Part shown: positions 1 to 6,910 of the stretch, piece by piece | Numbering within the stretch: the stretch's first letter is position 1 | How the letters are laid out: each line of letters starts with the position of its first letter | Assembly: GCA_002327255.1 (NCBI GenBank) | Contig: DCUM01000131.1 | Location: 1-12,696, forward strand | Reading direction: 5' to 3' | DNA length: 12,696 bases | DNA from: a bacterium UBA2214 | Lineage (GTDB): Bacteria; Zhuqueibacterota; Zhuqueibacteria; Residuimicrobiales; Residuimicrobiaceae | Program-made: the position numbers and the translations under genes | The notes under the pieces: generated by a model | Told to the model about the DNA's origin: nothing | What the model saw: only the letters and a program-made list of their open reading frames with translations | The model's database searches: none

Positions 1-413
1 TCCTGCAGACCCGTCCGTTGTTCGAAAAAGTGAAAGATGATGGGCGTGGTGATGTAATAGGGGATGTTGCCCACCACGCGCAGCGGTTTGCCATCCGCCA
101 CTCCGGCATGCTCGATATCGAGAATGTCGCCCTCGATGAGGGTGAAATTGGGACAGTTGAAAAACTTGACGCGCAGGATGGCGGCGAGCTGGCGGTCGAG
201 CTCGACGGCGATGAGGCGCCCGACCCGGGGCTGGATCAATTCGGTGAGCATGCCCGTGCCCGGACCGATTTCCAGAACCGTGTCATCAGGCCCCAGCTTG
301 AGCGCGTCCGCCATGCTGTGCAGCGTATTGCCATCGATGAGAAAATGCTGTCCCAGGCTCTTTTTCGCCTTGACGGGAAAAGGTGGTGCGCTTGTATTTT
401 TGCCGGTTTTCAT
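1..413 (-). CDS. rsmA: 16S rRNA adenine dimethyltransferase RsmA/KsgA, 5' part
   Basis: This is the first 137 codons of a gene read leftward from the ATG at 413 and cut by the window edge, so the C-terminal half is missing. RsmA transfers methyl groups from S-adenosylmethionine to two adjacent adenines in the 3'-terminal helix of 16S rRNA during small-subunit maturation. The translation shows the family hallmarks in order: KKSLGQHFL (residues 17-25), the SAM-binding loop EIGPGTG (48-54), the acidic residue after the next strand in VELDRQL (70-76), EGDILD (94-99) and the catalytic motif NIPYY (116-120). The start is the first in-frame ATG and leaves a short basic lead before KKSLGQ, as is usual. 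No strong Shine-Dalgarno sequence is visible upstream. The gene is divergent from the secreted-protein gene at 989 and separated from it by about 575 bp. Confidence 0.95.
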   Translation of the reverse strand, partial: MKTGKNTSAPPFPVKAKKSLGQHFLIDGNTLHSMADALKLGPDDTVLEIGPGTGMLTELIQPRVGRLIAVELDRQLAAILRVKFFNCPNFTLIEGDILDIEHAGVADGKPLRVVGNIPYYITTPIIFHFFEQRTGLQ

Positions 414-988
414 GAGTTAAAATAAGAGAAATGCGGGAAAAAAGCCAATCATTTATACAGCCGGGAGTGGCGATTTTTACCCTTGTGTCGCATCGTCCGG
501 ATGTGGATATTAGAGTATCTTGTCGATATTTTTAATACAAAACCATGAGTGTCCGGTCATTGCGTAAAGCATGGCTGAATACTCGATGGATAATATGTAG
601 GATAATGCACTTTTATCGATGATTCCCGGATCGGTGTCTACTCGCTCATCACGTGTAAAGGCATGCACCTCATGGGAGAATGAATCTGAATGTGCAGCGT
701 TCCATGATACAGGATGCGGGGATGGCATCGATTTCGCGTCACATCATGCCATGCCAATTTTACGGCTCTTCGTGTAATTCAGGCGTGTTTTTGGGCTAGC
801 CGGACACGACTGCTGCAAACTGGCAGCCGTTGCCGGGCGAGCGGGCAGCCCGCCCGGTGATGGTTGCGGCTTATGCAGAAGGGGGGGGTTCCCTGGATCA
901 CCCCCGGGCCGTGATCTCTTGCGGAACGCTCCGCAACGGTTGCGGATTCACCAATTTCCGGGGGAACCATTATTGACGAGGAAGAGAT
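414..988. other. intergenic region between divergent genes
   Basis: No convincing gene is seen in these 575 bp. The left two thirds are relatively AT-rich, with no motif I can name. The right third is GC-rich and holds several hairpins (833-857, 896-916, 919-936), listed separately. Promoters for both rsmA and the gene at 989 should lie here, but I cannot pick a clear -35/-10 pair. The only open frame of note (510-728, minus strand) has no ribosome binding site and no recognisable protein character. Confidence 0.6.
833..936. promoter_or_regulatory. cluster of three hairpins in the leader of the 989 gene
   Basis: Three inverted repeats follow one another upstream of the start codon at 989. 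The first has arms CCGGGCG (833-839) and CGCCCGG (851-857). The second has GATCAC (896-901) and GTGATC (911-916) around a C/G-rich loop. The third has TTGCGGA (919-925) and TCCGCAA (930-936) with a four-base loop. None is followed by a T-run, so they are not classical terminators. They could be a structured mRNA leader, a palindromic repeat, or chance in GC-rich DNA. Confidence 0.35.
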
Positions 989-1852
989 ATGATCAAACTG
1001 CAGCGTCTCATGGGATGGATTATCTGGCCGGCGCTGAGCCTGGGCCAGGGCGTGGTGATCAACGAGATCGCCTGGATGGGCACGGCCGCTTCCGCCACGG
1101 ATGAGTGGATCGAACTGGTGAATACCCGGGAGACGGCGGTAGATCTCGGCGGCTGGCGGCTGCGCGGCGCCGATGGCACGCCCAATATCCTCCTCTCCGG
1201 CCGCATCGCCGCGCAGGGCTGTTTCCTGCTGGAACGCACCGACGATACCACGATTTCGGATATCGGCGCGGATCAGATTTACACCGGCGACCTCAAGAAC
1301 AGCGGCGAATGGCTGCTGCTGTTCGACGCGGACAGCCTGGTGGCCGACGAGGTGCGCTGTGACACCTCGGGGTGGTTCGCCGGCAGCAATGCGCCCAAGC
1401 GCACCATGGAGCGCCGCCATCCGCTGCTGTCGGGCAACGATCCCGGCAACTGGGCGGATAACGATTCTTCGCGCTGCAACGGCCTGGACGCCAGGGGCAA
1501 TCCCATCCAGGGCACGCCGGGAGAGATGAACAGCGTCTTCGATATCTCCCTCGCCGTGCGGGCGCCGCTGCGGGAAGTGTCGGCGCCGCGGGTGTCGTGC
1601 GGTGTTTTTCCCAATCCCTCGCCGGGGCAGATGCGTATCACCTGGCCGGCTGTGCCGGGTGAAATCCGCATTGAAATCTATGATATCCTTGGCCGCCGTG
1701 TGCGCTGCTGGCCGCGCTGGCCGCGGCACCCGGGCGTTCTCACCTGGGACGGGCGCGATGAGCGCGGCCGGGCGACCGCCGCAGGCCTCTATTTTGCGCG
1801 GCTGACGCAAGACGGCAAACTCGTCGCCACCCTCCGCCTGCTGCGGCAATAA
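989..1852 (+). CDS. secreted lamin-tail-domain protein with type IX-like sorting domain
   Basis: This is a predicted exported protein of 287 residues. Residues 1-20 form a short signal peptide (two basic residues, then a hydrophobic stretch rich in W, I and L). Residues 22 to about 180 match a lamin-tail domain (LTD): it opens with VVINEIAWMG and DEWIELVN, has GGWRLRG, and ends in a TPGEMN motif typical of bacterial LTDs. Residues 204-287 form an FlgD/Por-type C-terminal domain with FPNPSPG, IEIYDILGRRV, a WDGRDERGR turn and the final GLYFARL...LLRQ strand. Such tails direct export through a type IX-like system in Bacteroidetes and relatives. Bacterial LTDs occur on extracellular nucleases and surface proteins, but no enzymatic domain is present here. 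The start is supported by GAGGAAGAG just upstream. The gene stands alone, and its stop codon overlaps the first 111-bp repeat. Confidence 0.87.
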   Translation: MIKLQRLMGWIIWPALSLGQGVVINEIAWMGTAASATDEWIELVNTRETAVDLGGWRLRGADGTPNILLSGRIAAQGCFLLERTDDTTISDIGADQIYTGDLKNSGEWLLLFDADSLVADEVRCDTSGWFAGSNAPKRTMERRHPLLSGNDPGNWADNDSSRCNGLDARGNPIQGTPGEMNSVFDISLAVRAPLREVSAPRVSCGVFPNPSPGQMRITWPAVPGEIRIEIYDILGRRVRCWPRWPRHPGVLTWDGRDERGRATAAGLYFARLTQDGKLVATLRLLRQ

Positions 1853-1961
1853 TCGGGGTCGGACCTCAGCCGATATTAGATATTATTACACTTAAGTGCC
1901 CAAAAAGTGCAAAAACAGGCCTTAGCTGCCATTTTTTCAAGGGGAAAAAGGGGCAGTTAAG
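1851..1961 (+). repeat. 111-bp dispersed direct repeat, copy 1
   Basis: This copy matches 6772-6882 at 106 of 111 positions in the same orientation; the differences are at repeat positions 19, 25, 48, 93 and 94. It begins within the stop codon of the preceding gene. Its left end, AATCGGGGTCGGACC, contains the palindrome GGTC-G-GACC nested in ATCGG/CCGAT. Its right end holds an imperfect 13-bp hairpin (arms 1926-1938 and 1944-1956, 11 pairs). Hairpins at both ends and a GGGGTC-GGACC start recall non-autonomous elements mobilised by Y1/REP-associated (IS200/IS605-like) transposases. That assignment is inference, as no transposase is in the window. Confidence 0.9.
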
Positions 1962-2233
1962 GGGGATGAAATCCTGTTGCGTAGACCCGGCGGGCATCAC
2001 AAGATCGGCGTATTCCGCGCAGCGTGATGATCGCACCAGGTTGCAGTCATGGAACGATCCTGACCAACACGCGCCCATCAGCCAAGAGATATCTTGTGGC
2101 GTCTCATGAGAAAAGAAGACCATCCGGCCGGTTTCTCACGTTCGGCGGGCTTCACAGGGGTGCAGCCCGCTCGCATTTTTTGTCAGGGTTGCAGGCAGGC
2201 TGAGGCGTGCGTGGTGCTTGCCGGGGCGAAATT
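1962..2233. other. non-coding spacer between repeat and hydC 3' end
   Basis: These 272 bp show no supported gene. A 7-bp inverted repeat, GCGGGCT (2145-2151) and AGCCCGC (2164-2170), is followed on the plus strand by a T-run at 2175-2180. That is the wrong strand to end the hydrogenase operon, and it lies about 290 bp beyond the plus-strand gene, so any terminator role is uncertain. I see no clear intrinsic terminator for hydC. Confidence 0.5.
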
Positions 2234-2731
2234 CTATTGGTCTTCAAAGCGGATTTTGTTCAAAAGATCCGGCACCTGTTTGGCCGAGAGATTGCTATAG
2301 ACGCGGTCATTGACCGTCACCACAGGGGCGAGGGCGCAGACGCCGAGGCAGCGGCTGTTCTCCAGCGAGAACAATCCATCCTGTGTCGTCTCCCCCATAT
2401 CGATGCCGAGCTCTGTCTTGAAGGCTTCCAGTATCTTGTCCGCGCCCTTGACAAAGCAGGCAGTGCCCAGGCAGATGGAAATGGCGTATTTGCCGCGCGG
2501 CCGCAGGCGAAAATAGTGATAAAAGGTCGCCACGCCGCTGATGGTGGCGGTGGGGATTTGCATGTACTGGGCCACTTCGTCCATATGCTGTTCCGAGAGG
2601 TAACCATAGCGCGCCTGCACGCGGTGCAAGATCGTGATCAGATAACTTTCGGGGTATTCACGCAGCCGGCATTCTTCCATCAGATCGATGATGTCGCGAT
2701 CGAGCGTCACGGATTGATCGGTCTTGTTCAT
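2234..2731 (-). CDS. hydC: NADH-linked [FeFe] hydrogenase gamma subunit (NuoE-like)
   Basis: This is a 165-residue thioredoxin-like [2Fe-2S] protein of the NuoE/HydC family. An N-terminal helical part (about 10-75) includes the family stretch GVATFYHYF (66-74). The iron-sulfur domain follows, with the four cluster ligands in the expected spacing: C87-x4-C92 (CLGTAC) and C128-x3-C132 (CLGVC). In trimeric HydABC hydrogenases this subunit docks on HydB and takes part in electron transfer between the NADH/FMN site and the other clusters. The start overlaps the hydA stop as ATGA (2731-2728), and GAGAGGG precedes it, so translation is probably coupled to hydA. It is the last gene of the operon. Stand-alone complex I is unlikely as a context because the adjacent gene is a hydrogenase rather than nuoD or nuoG. 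Confidence 0.93.
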   Translation of the reverse strand: MNKTDQSVTLDRDIIDLMEECRLREYPESYLITILHRVQARYGYLSEQHMDEVAQYMQIPTATISGVATFYHYFRLRPRGKYAISICLGTACFVKGADKILEAFKTELGIDMGETTQDGLFSLENSRCLGVCALAPVVTVNDRVYSNLSAKQVPDLLNKIRFEDQ

Positions 2732-4482
2732 TTGATCCCTCTCGGTTCTCTGGGGTGATACGTGGTATGCAGGAGTTTATGGGAGACCGGACTGCCGGGT
2801 TCTCCGAGAAACTCCTTGTAGATCTCGATGATATAGGGATTTTCATGGGCTTTGCGCAGGGGTTTGCCCGCATCGATGTCGAGCAGCGCCTGGGCGCGTT
2901 TTTTCAGGATTTCCTTGTCGAGAACGTGATAGCCGGGAGGCGGGTAGGGCTGGCCGCCGCCGCCGACGCAGCCGCCGGGGCAGGCCATCAGTTCGATCAG
3001 GTCATAGTGTGCTTCACCGGACTTTACCTTCTCCAGCAGCAGTTTGGCGTTATTCAGTCCATTGGCCACGGCCACGTGCAGGGTGCGTCCGGCCACCTCC
3101 AGTTGTGCCTCGCGAATGCCTTCCACATCACGCACCTGCTGAAAATCGATGGACGTGAGCGTCTGGCCGGTCAGTTGTTCCACCGCGGTGCGCAAGACCG
3201 CTTCCATGACCCCGCCGGTTTTGCCGAAGAGGTCGGCTGCGCCGGTGGAAAATCCGAGCGGATGATCGAATTCGCCCTCGGGGAGATGGGTGAGGTCGAT
3301 GCCATAGGCCTTGATCATCCAGATGAGTTCGCGCGTGGTCAGCACGACGTCGGTATAGGGCGCGCCGGTTTCGCTGACGTGTTCCCCGCGTTCGGCCTCG
3401 AACTTTTTCGCCACACAGGGCATGATGGCCACCATAAAGATCTTTTTCGGGTCGATGCCGCGCTGTTGGGCGTAATAGGTCTTGCTCACCGTGGAGAGGA
3501 TCGACATCGGCGATTTGCAGGTCGATGCGTTGGGGATGAATTCCGGATAAAAATGCTCGAGGAATTTGATCCATCCCGGCGAACAGGAGGTCAGCAGCGG
3601 CAGGTCACGGTTCTCCTTGAGCCGCCGTGCGAATTCGTGCGCCTCCTCGACCACGGTCAGGTCGGCGCCGAAATTGGTATCGAAAACAATATCGAATCCC
3701 AGCCGGCGCAGGGCGGTGACGGTCTGTCCGGTCATGATCTGGCCCGGCGGCAGATTGAAACCCTCGCCGATGGCTGCGCGGATGGCCGGTGCAACCTGGG
3801 CGATGACCAGGGTCTCCGGATCGGAAAGCGACCTCCAGACCGCATCGGTGGAGGGGCGTTCGAGAAACGCGGCGACCGGGCAGACATTGATGCATTGTCC
3901 GCAGGCGATGCAGACCGATTCATTCATGGGTGCTTCATGGGCCGGCGCCACCCGCGTATCAAAACCGCGATAGAGTTGACTGAGGTTGTGGATGCCCTGA
4001 ATCTCGGAGCAGACGCGCACGCAGCGGCGGCAGAGAATGCACTTTTCCGCATCACGGATGACCGCCGGACTGGAGGATTCGACTTTGTACAATTTGCGGC
4101 GGCCTTCGAAGAGGCGTTCGCGCACGCCCATGGCGTAGGCGAGATTCTGCAATTCGCAGTTGCCGTCGCGTTCGCACGTCTGGCACTCGCGCGGATGATT
4201 GTCGATGATCAGTTCCACCAGATCGCGGCGCGCCTGGCGTATTTCCGGCGAATTGGTGCGAATGACCATGCCTTCCTGCACCCGGGTCGCGCACGAGGGC
4301 AGATAGTTTTTATAGCCTTCCACTTCGACGATACAGACGCGGCACGCCCCCTCGATCGACAGATCGGGGTGGTAACACAAACGCGGTATCTGAATGCCGA
4401 GCTGCTCCGCGGCCTCCATGATGGTGAGCTGCGGAGAGACCGCGAGATCTGTGTCATCTATTCGAATATGAACCTGGGTCAT
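2728..4482 (-). CDS. hydA: [FeFe] hydrogenase catalytic subunit HydA (M3 type)
   Basis: This 584-residue protein carries the H-cluster, which catalyses the interconversion of protons and electrons with H2. The N-terminal [2Fe-2S] domain has C36, C47, C50 and C64. A His-ligated [4Fe-4S] site follows (H96, C100, C103, C109), then two [4Fe-4S] clusters (C148/C151/C154/C158 and C191/C194/C197/C201). The catalytic domain has L2 as MPCVAKKFE (354-362) and L3 as ELMACPGGCVGGGG (497-510). L1 reads TSCSPGW (298-304) rather than TSCCPGW. The C-terminal small-subunit-like segment (about 545-580) ends in HKLLHTTYHPRE. This domain order is that of the NAD(P)-linked multimeric enzymes such as Thermotoga HydA and Desulfovibrio HndD. 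An 11-bp gap separates it from hydB, with AGGAA before the ATG. No HydEFG maturase genes are in the window. Confidence 0.96.
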   Translation of the reverse strand: MTQVHIRIDDTDLAVSPQLTIMEAAEQLGIQIPRLCYHPDLSIEGACRVCIVEVEGYKNYLPSCATRVQEGMVIRTNSPEIRQARRDLVELIIDNHPRECQTCERDGNCELQNLAYAMGVRERLFEGRRKLYKVESSSPAVIRDAEKCILCRRCVRVCSEIQGIHNLSQLYRGFDTRVAPAHEAPMNESVCIACGQCINVCPVAAFLERPSTDAVWRSLSDPETLVIAQVAPAIRAAIGEGFNLPPGQIMTGQTVTALRRLGFDIVFDTNFGADLTVVEEAHEFARRLKENRDLPLLTSCSPGWIKFLEHFYPEFIPNASTCKSPMSILSTVSKTYYAQQRGIDPKKIFMVAIMPCVAKKFEAERGEHVSETGAPYTDVVLTTRELIWMIKAYGIDLTHLPEGEFDHPLGFSTGAADLFGKTGGVMEAVLRTAVEQLTGQTLTSIDFQQVRDVEGIREAQLEVAGRTLHVAVANGLNNAKLLLEKVKSGEAHYDLIELMACPGGCVGGGGQPYPPPGYHVLDKEILKKRAQALLDIDAGKPLRKAHENPYIIEIYKEFLGEPGSPVSHKLLHTTYHPREPRGIK

Positions 4483-4493
4483 GATCGTTCCTG

Positions 4494-6677
4494 TCAGTTA
4501 ATCGCGATGGCATCGAACTTGCAGGCGTTGAAGCACTCGCCGCATTTGATGCAGGAGGCCTGGTCAATAAAATGGACCTGACGTTTGGCCCCGGAAATGC
4601 AGGAGACCGGGCAGCGGCGCGCGCACAGGGTGCAGCCGGTGCATTTGTCCGGAATCACCTCATAGGTCACGAGCTGCCGGCACTTGTGAGCCGGGCATTT
4701 TTTGTCGCGGATATGGGTGATAAATTCTTCCTGAAAATTTTCCATGGCGCTGAGCACGGGATTGGGTGCGGTCTGGCCGAGACCGCAGAGAGAGGTCTTG
4801 CGCATCAGCTGGCCGAGTCGTCGCAACCGCGCCAGGTCTTCCATTGCGCCCTGACCGCTGCTGATGCGCTCCATGATCTCGAGCATGCGCACCGTGCCCT
4901 CGCGGCAGGGGACGCATTTGCCGCAAGACTCCGACTGGGTGAATTCGAGAAAATACCTGGCGGTGGCGACCATGCAGTCCTGGTCATCGAGCACGATCAT
5001 GCCGCCCGACCCCATGATGGAGCCGATCTCGGCCAGGGTTTCATATTCCACCGGCGTATCGATCAACCGCGCCGGGATGCAGCCGCCCGAAGGTCCGCCG
5101 GTCTGTATGGCCTTCAGGGTGCGCCCCTCTTCCAGTCCGCCGCCGATATCGTAGATGATATCGCGCAGAGTGGTGCCCATCGGCACTTCCACGAGTCCGG
5201 TGTTCACGACCTTGCCGGCCAGGGCGAACACCTTGGTGCCGCGGCTCTGTTTGGTGCCGATGCGCGAGAACCAGTCCGCCCCGTAGAGCAGGATGGTCGG
5301 CACATTGGCCCAGGTCTCGACGTTATTGATCACCGTCGGGTGGCCCCACAGGCCCGATTGGGTTGGCCACGGCGGGCGGATGCGGGGCTGGCCGCGTTTG
5401 CCTTCGATGGAAACCATCAGGGCCGTCTCTTCGCCGCAGACAAAGGCGCCGGCGCCGAGACGGATTTCGATGTCGAAATCAAAGCCGGAATTCATGATAT
5501 TCTTGCCGAGAACATCGTTTTCCCGCGCCTTGGCGATGGCTTTCTCCAGCCTCTCGATGGCCAGCGGATATTCCGCGCGCACGTAGATGAAGCCCTTGTG
5601 GGCGCCGATGGCGTAGGCGCCGATGGTCATGCCCTCGAGGATGATGAAGGGATCGCCTTCCAGCGCGCTGCGATCCATGAACGCGCCCGGATCCCCTTCA
5701 TCGGCGTTGCAAACGACAAATCGCACCGGATCATCGCTGTCCTGCACGGCATTGCGCCATTTTTGTCCCGTGGGATAACCGCCGCCACCGCGGCCCCGCA
5801 GTCCCGATTTGCTGATTTCCGAGATGATAAAATCGGAGTCACCGCGGTCCAGCACCTGGGCCAGGGCTTCATAGCCCTTGTTGCGGATATAATCGCCCAT
5901 GCTCTCGGGATCGGTGAGGCCGCTGTTGCGCAGGGTCAGTCGCGTCTGTTTGTTGAAGAAAGAGACGTCGCCATAAAGGGAGAAAAACTGTTCGGTGATG
6001 AAATCGGCATGGGTGATATAGGCGTCCACCACGGTTTTTTGCACCATGTGGCTTTTGACGATCTCGTCGGCTTCCTGCTGGGTTTGGAAATGGTACATCA
6101 CTTTTTCCGGGAAGATCATCATCACATGCTGCTTGCCCACCTGATCCCTGGAGCAGAGGCCAAAGCAGCCGCCGGAGAAGATGCGGACGCTGTCGCTGTC
6201 CACCCCGTTGTTCTGCAACGCGGTTAGCAGCATCTCCTGGGTGGGGTTGCGTTCCTGGTGGCGGCAGCGTTCAGAGCTACACAGGGTGACCACATAGTCG
6301 TAATGGCGGTCGGTGCGTTTGTCAAGGATCAGGGAAGCCACGGGCAGACCGCCGAGGATGTGCTGCTGAAAGATGGTCTGCACCTTTTGCGCATCCACCT
6401 GCTCATACTTGATGGGAATTTGTCCGGGAAAAAAGACGCCGACGATGGGTTCCCGGGCACAGCGGCCGGTACAGCCGGTCGGTTTCAACAAGATATCGTC
6501 CCGCCCCGATACCCGGATCAGCTTTTCGAACTCGCGACGCACCAGATCCGAACCCGCGGCATTTTCGCAGGTTGCGGAGCCGAAATGGATGAGGATGCGG
6601 TTGTCGATACCAGACTGTTTGCGCCGTTCCACCATGTAGTGGTAAAGCGCCTCATAAAAATCCAGAACTTTTCCCAT
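4494..6677 (-). CDS. hydB: NADH-linked [FeFe] hydrogenase beta subunit with two thioredoxin-like domains (NuoF-like)
   Basis: This 727-residue flavoprotein subunit oxidises or reduces NAD(H) and passes electrons to HydA. Two thioredoxin-like segments come first. Segment one (about 25-110) shows only C37, C69 and C73. Segment two (about 125-210) has a full [2Fe-2S] set: C133-x4-C138 and C171-x3-C175. The NuoF core has GRGGGGYPTGQKW (295-307) and NADEGDPGAFMDR (324-336) for FMN/NADH, GAGAFVCGEETAL (408-420), and a [4Fe-4S] site at C585/C588/C591 plus C631. A CPAHKC motif (661-666) and two ferredoxin-type clusters (C679/682/685/689 and C709/712/715/719) close the protein, as in electron-bifurcating HydB. 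From memory the Thermotoga subunit is about 100 residues shorter, matching one extra N-terminal domain. It is the first gene of the operon, with AGGG before the ATG. Confidence 0.95.
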   Translation of the reverse strand: MGKVLDFYEALYHYMVERRKQSGIDNRILIHFGSATCENAAGSDLVRREFEKLIRVSGRDDILLKPTGCTGRCAREPIVGVFFPGQIPIKYEQVDAQKVQTIFQQHILGGLPVASLILDKRTDRHYDYVVTLCSSERCRHQERNPTQEMLLTALQNNGVDSDSVRIFSGGCFGLCSRDQVGKQHVMMIFPEKVMYHFQTQQEADEIVKSHMVQKTVVDAYITHADFITEQFFSLYGDVSFFNKQTRLTLRNSGLTDPESMGDYIRNKGYEALAQVLDRGDSDFIISEISKSGLRGRGGGGYPTGQKWRNAVQDSDDPVRFVVCNADEGDPGAFMDRSALEGDPFIILEGMTIGAYAIGAHKGFIYVRAEYPLAIERLEKAIAKARENDVLGKNIMNSGFDFDIEIRLGAGAFVCGEETALMVSIEGKRGQPRIRPPWPTQSGLWGHPTVINNVETWANVPTILLYGADWFSRIGTKQSRGTKVFALAGKVVNTGLVEVPMGTTLRDIIYDIGGGLEEGRTLKAIQTGGPSGGCIPARLIDTPVEYETLAEIGSIMGSGGMIVLDDQDCMVATARYFLEFTQSESCGKCVPCREGTVRMLEIMERISSGQGAMEDLARLRRLGQLMRKTSLCGLGQTAPNPVLSAMENFQEEFITHIRDKKCPAHKCRQLVTYEVIPDKCTGCTLCARRCPVSCISGAKRQVHFIDQASCIKCGECFNACKFDAIAIN

Positions 6678-6718
6678 ATCGCCCTTTACGTAAAAGCTGA
6701 CAGTTCTTCGACGCCGTC

Positions 6719-6746
6719 AATATAGCAAATCACCGGCTCAAGGCAA
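6719..6746 (-). promoter_or_regulatory. candidate sigma70-type promoter of the hyd operon
   Basis: On the minus strand TTGCCT (6746-6741) and TATATT (6724-6719) are separated by 16 bp, about 42 bp before the hydB start. The match is moderate and based on pattern alone. The second 111-bp repeat begins 25 bp further upstream. Confidence 0.4.
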
Positions 6747-6771
6747 ATAGAAATTTTGTCCCAATCGCCCC

Positions 6772-6882
6772 AATCGGGGTCGGACCTCAACCGATCTTAG
6801 ATATTATTACACTTAAGTTCCCAAAAAGTGCAAAAACAGGCCTTAGCTGCCATTTTTTCAAGGGGAAAAAGGGAGAGTTAAG
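6772..6882 (+). repeat. 111-bp dispersed direct repeat, copy 2
   Basis: This is the second copy of the repeat at 1851-1961, same orientation, with 5 differences in 111 bp. Two adjacent changes (repeat positions 93 and 94) weaken the basal stem of its right-end hairpin compared with copy 1. It lies upstream of the hydrogenase operon, so the two copies bracket hydBAC as direct repeats about 4.9 kb apart. Confidence 0.9.
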
Positions 6883-6910
6883 ACAAAAACATGCCTCATG
6901 TGTACAGCTG

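Noticed and set aside
510..728. 72-codon open frame on the minus strand
   Set aside because: No ribosome binding site, no recognisable motif, and isolated between genes.
723..738. GG-N10-GC pattern (TGGCATCGATTTCGCG) upstream of the lamin-tail gene
   Set aside because: A partial match only, about 250 bp from the start codon; it fits chance expectation.
779..1849. 356-codon open frame on the minus strand opposite the lamin-tail gene
   Set aside because: Antisense shadow; the plus-strand protein has a signal peptide, LTD motifs and a ribosome binding site.
2755..4581. 608-codon open frame on the plus strand opposite hydA
   Set aside because: It is antisense to a gene with complete hydrogenase motifs. 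Long antisense frames are expected in GC-rich coding DNA, and the translation has no recognisable domain.
4572..6227. 551-codon open frame on the plus strand opposite hydB
   Set aside because: Antisense to the clear NuoF-like gene; no ribosome binding site or protein character.
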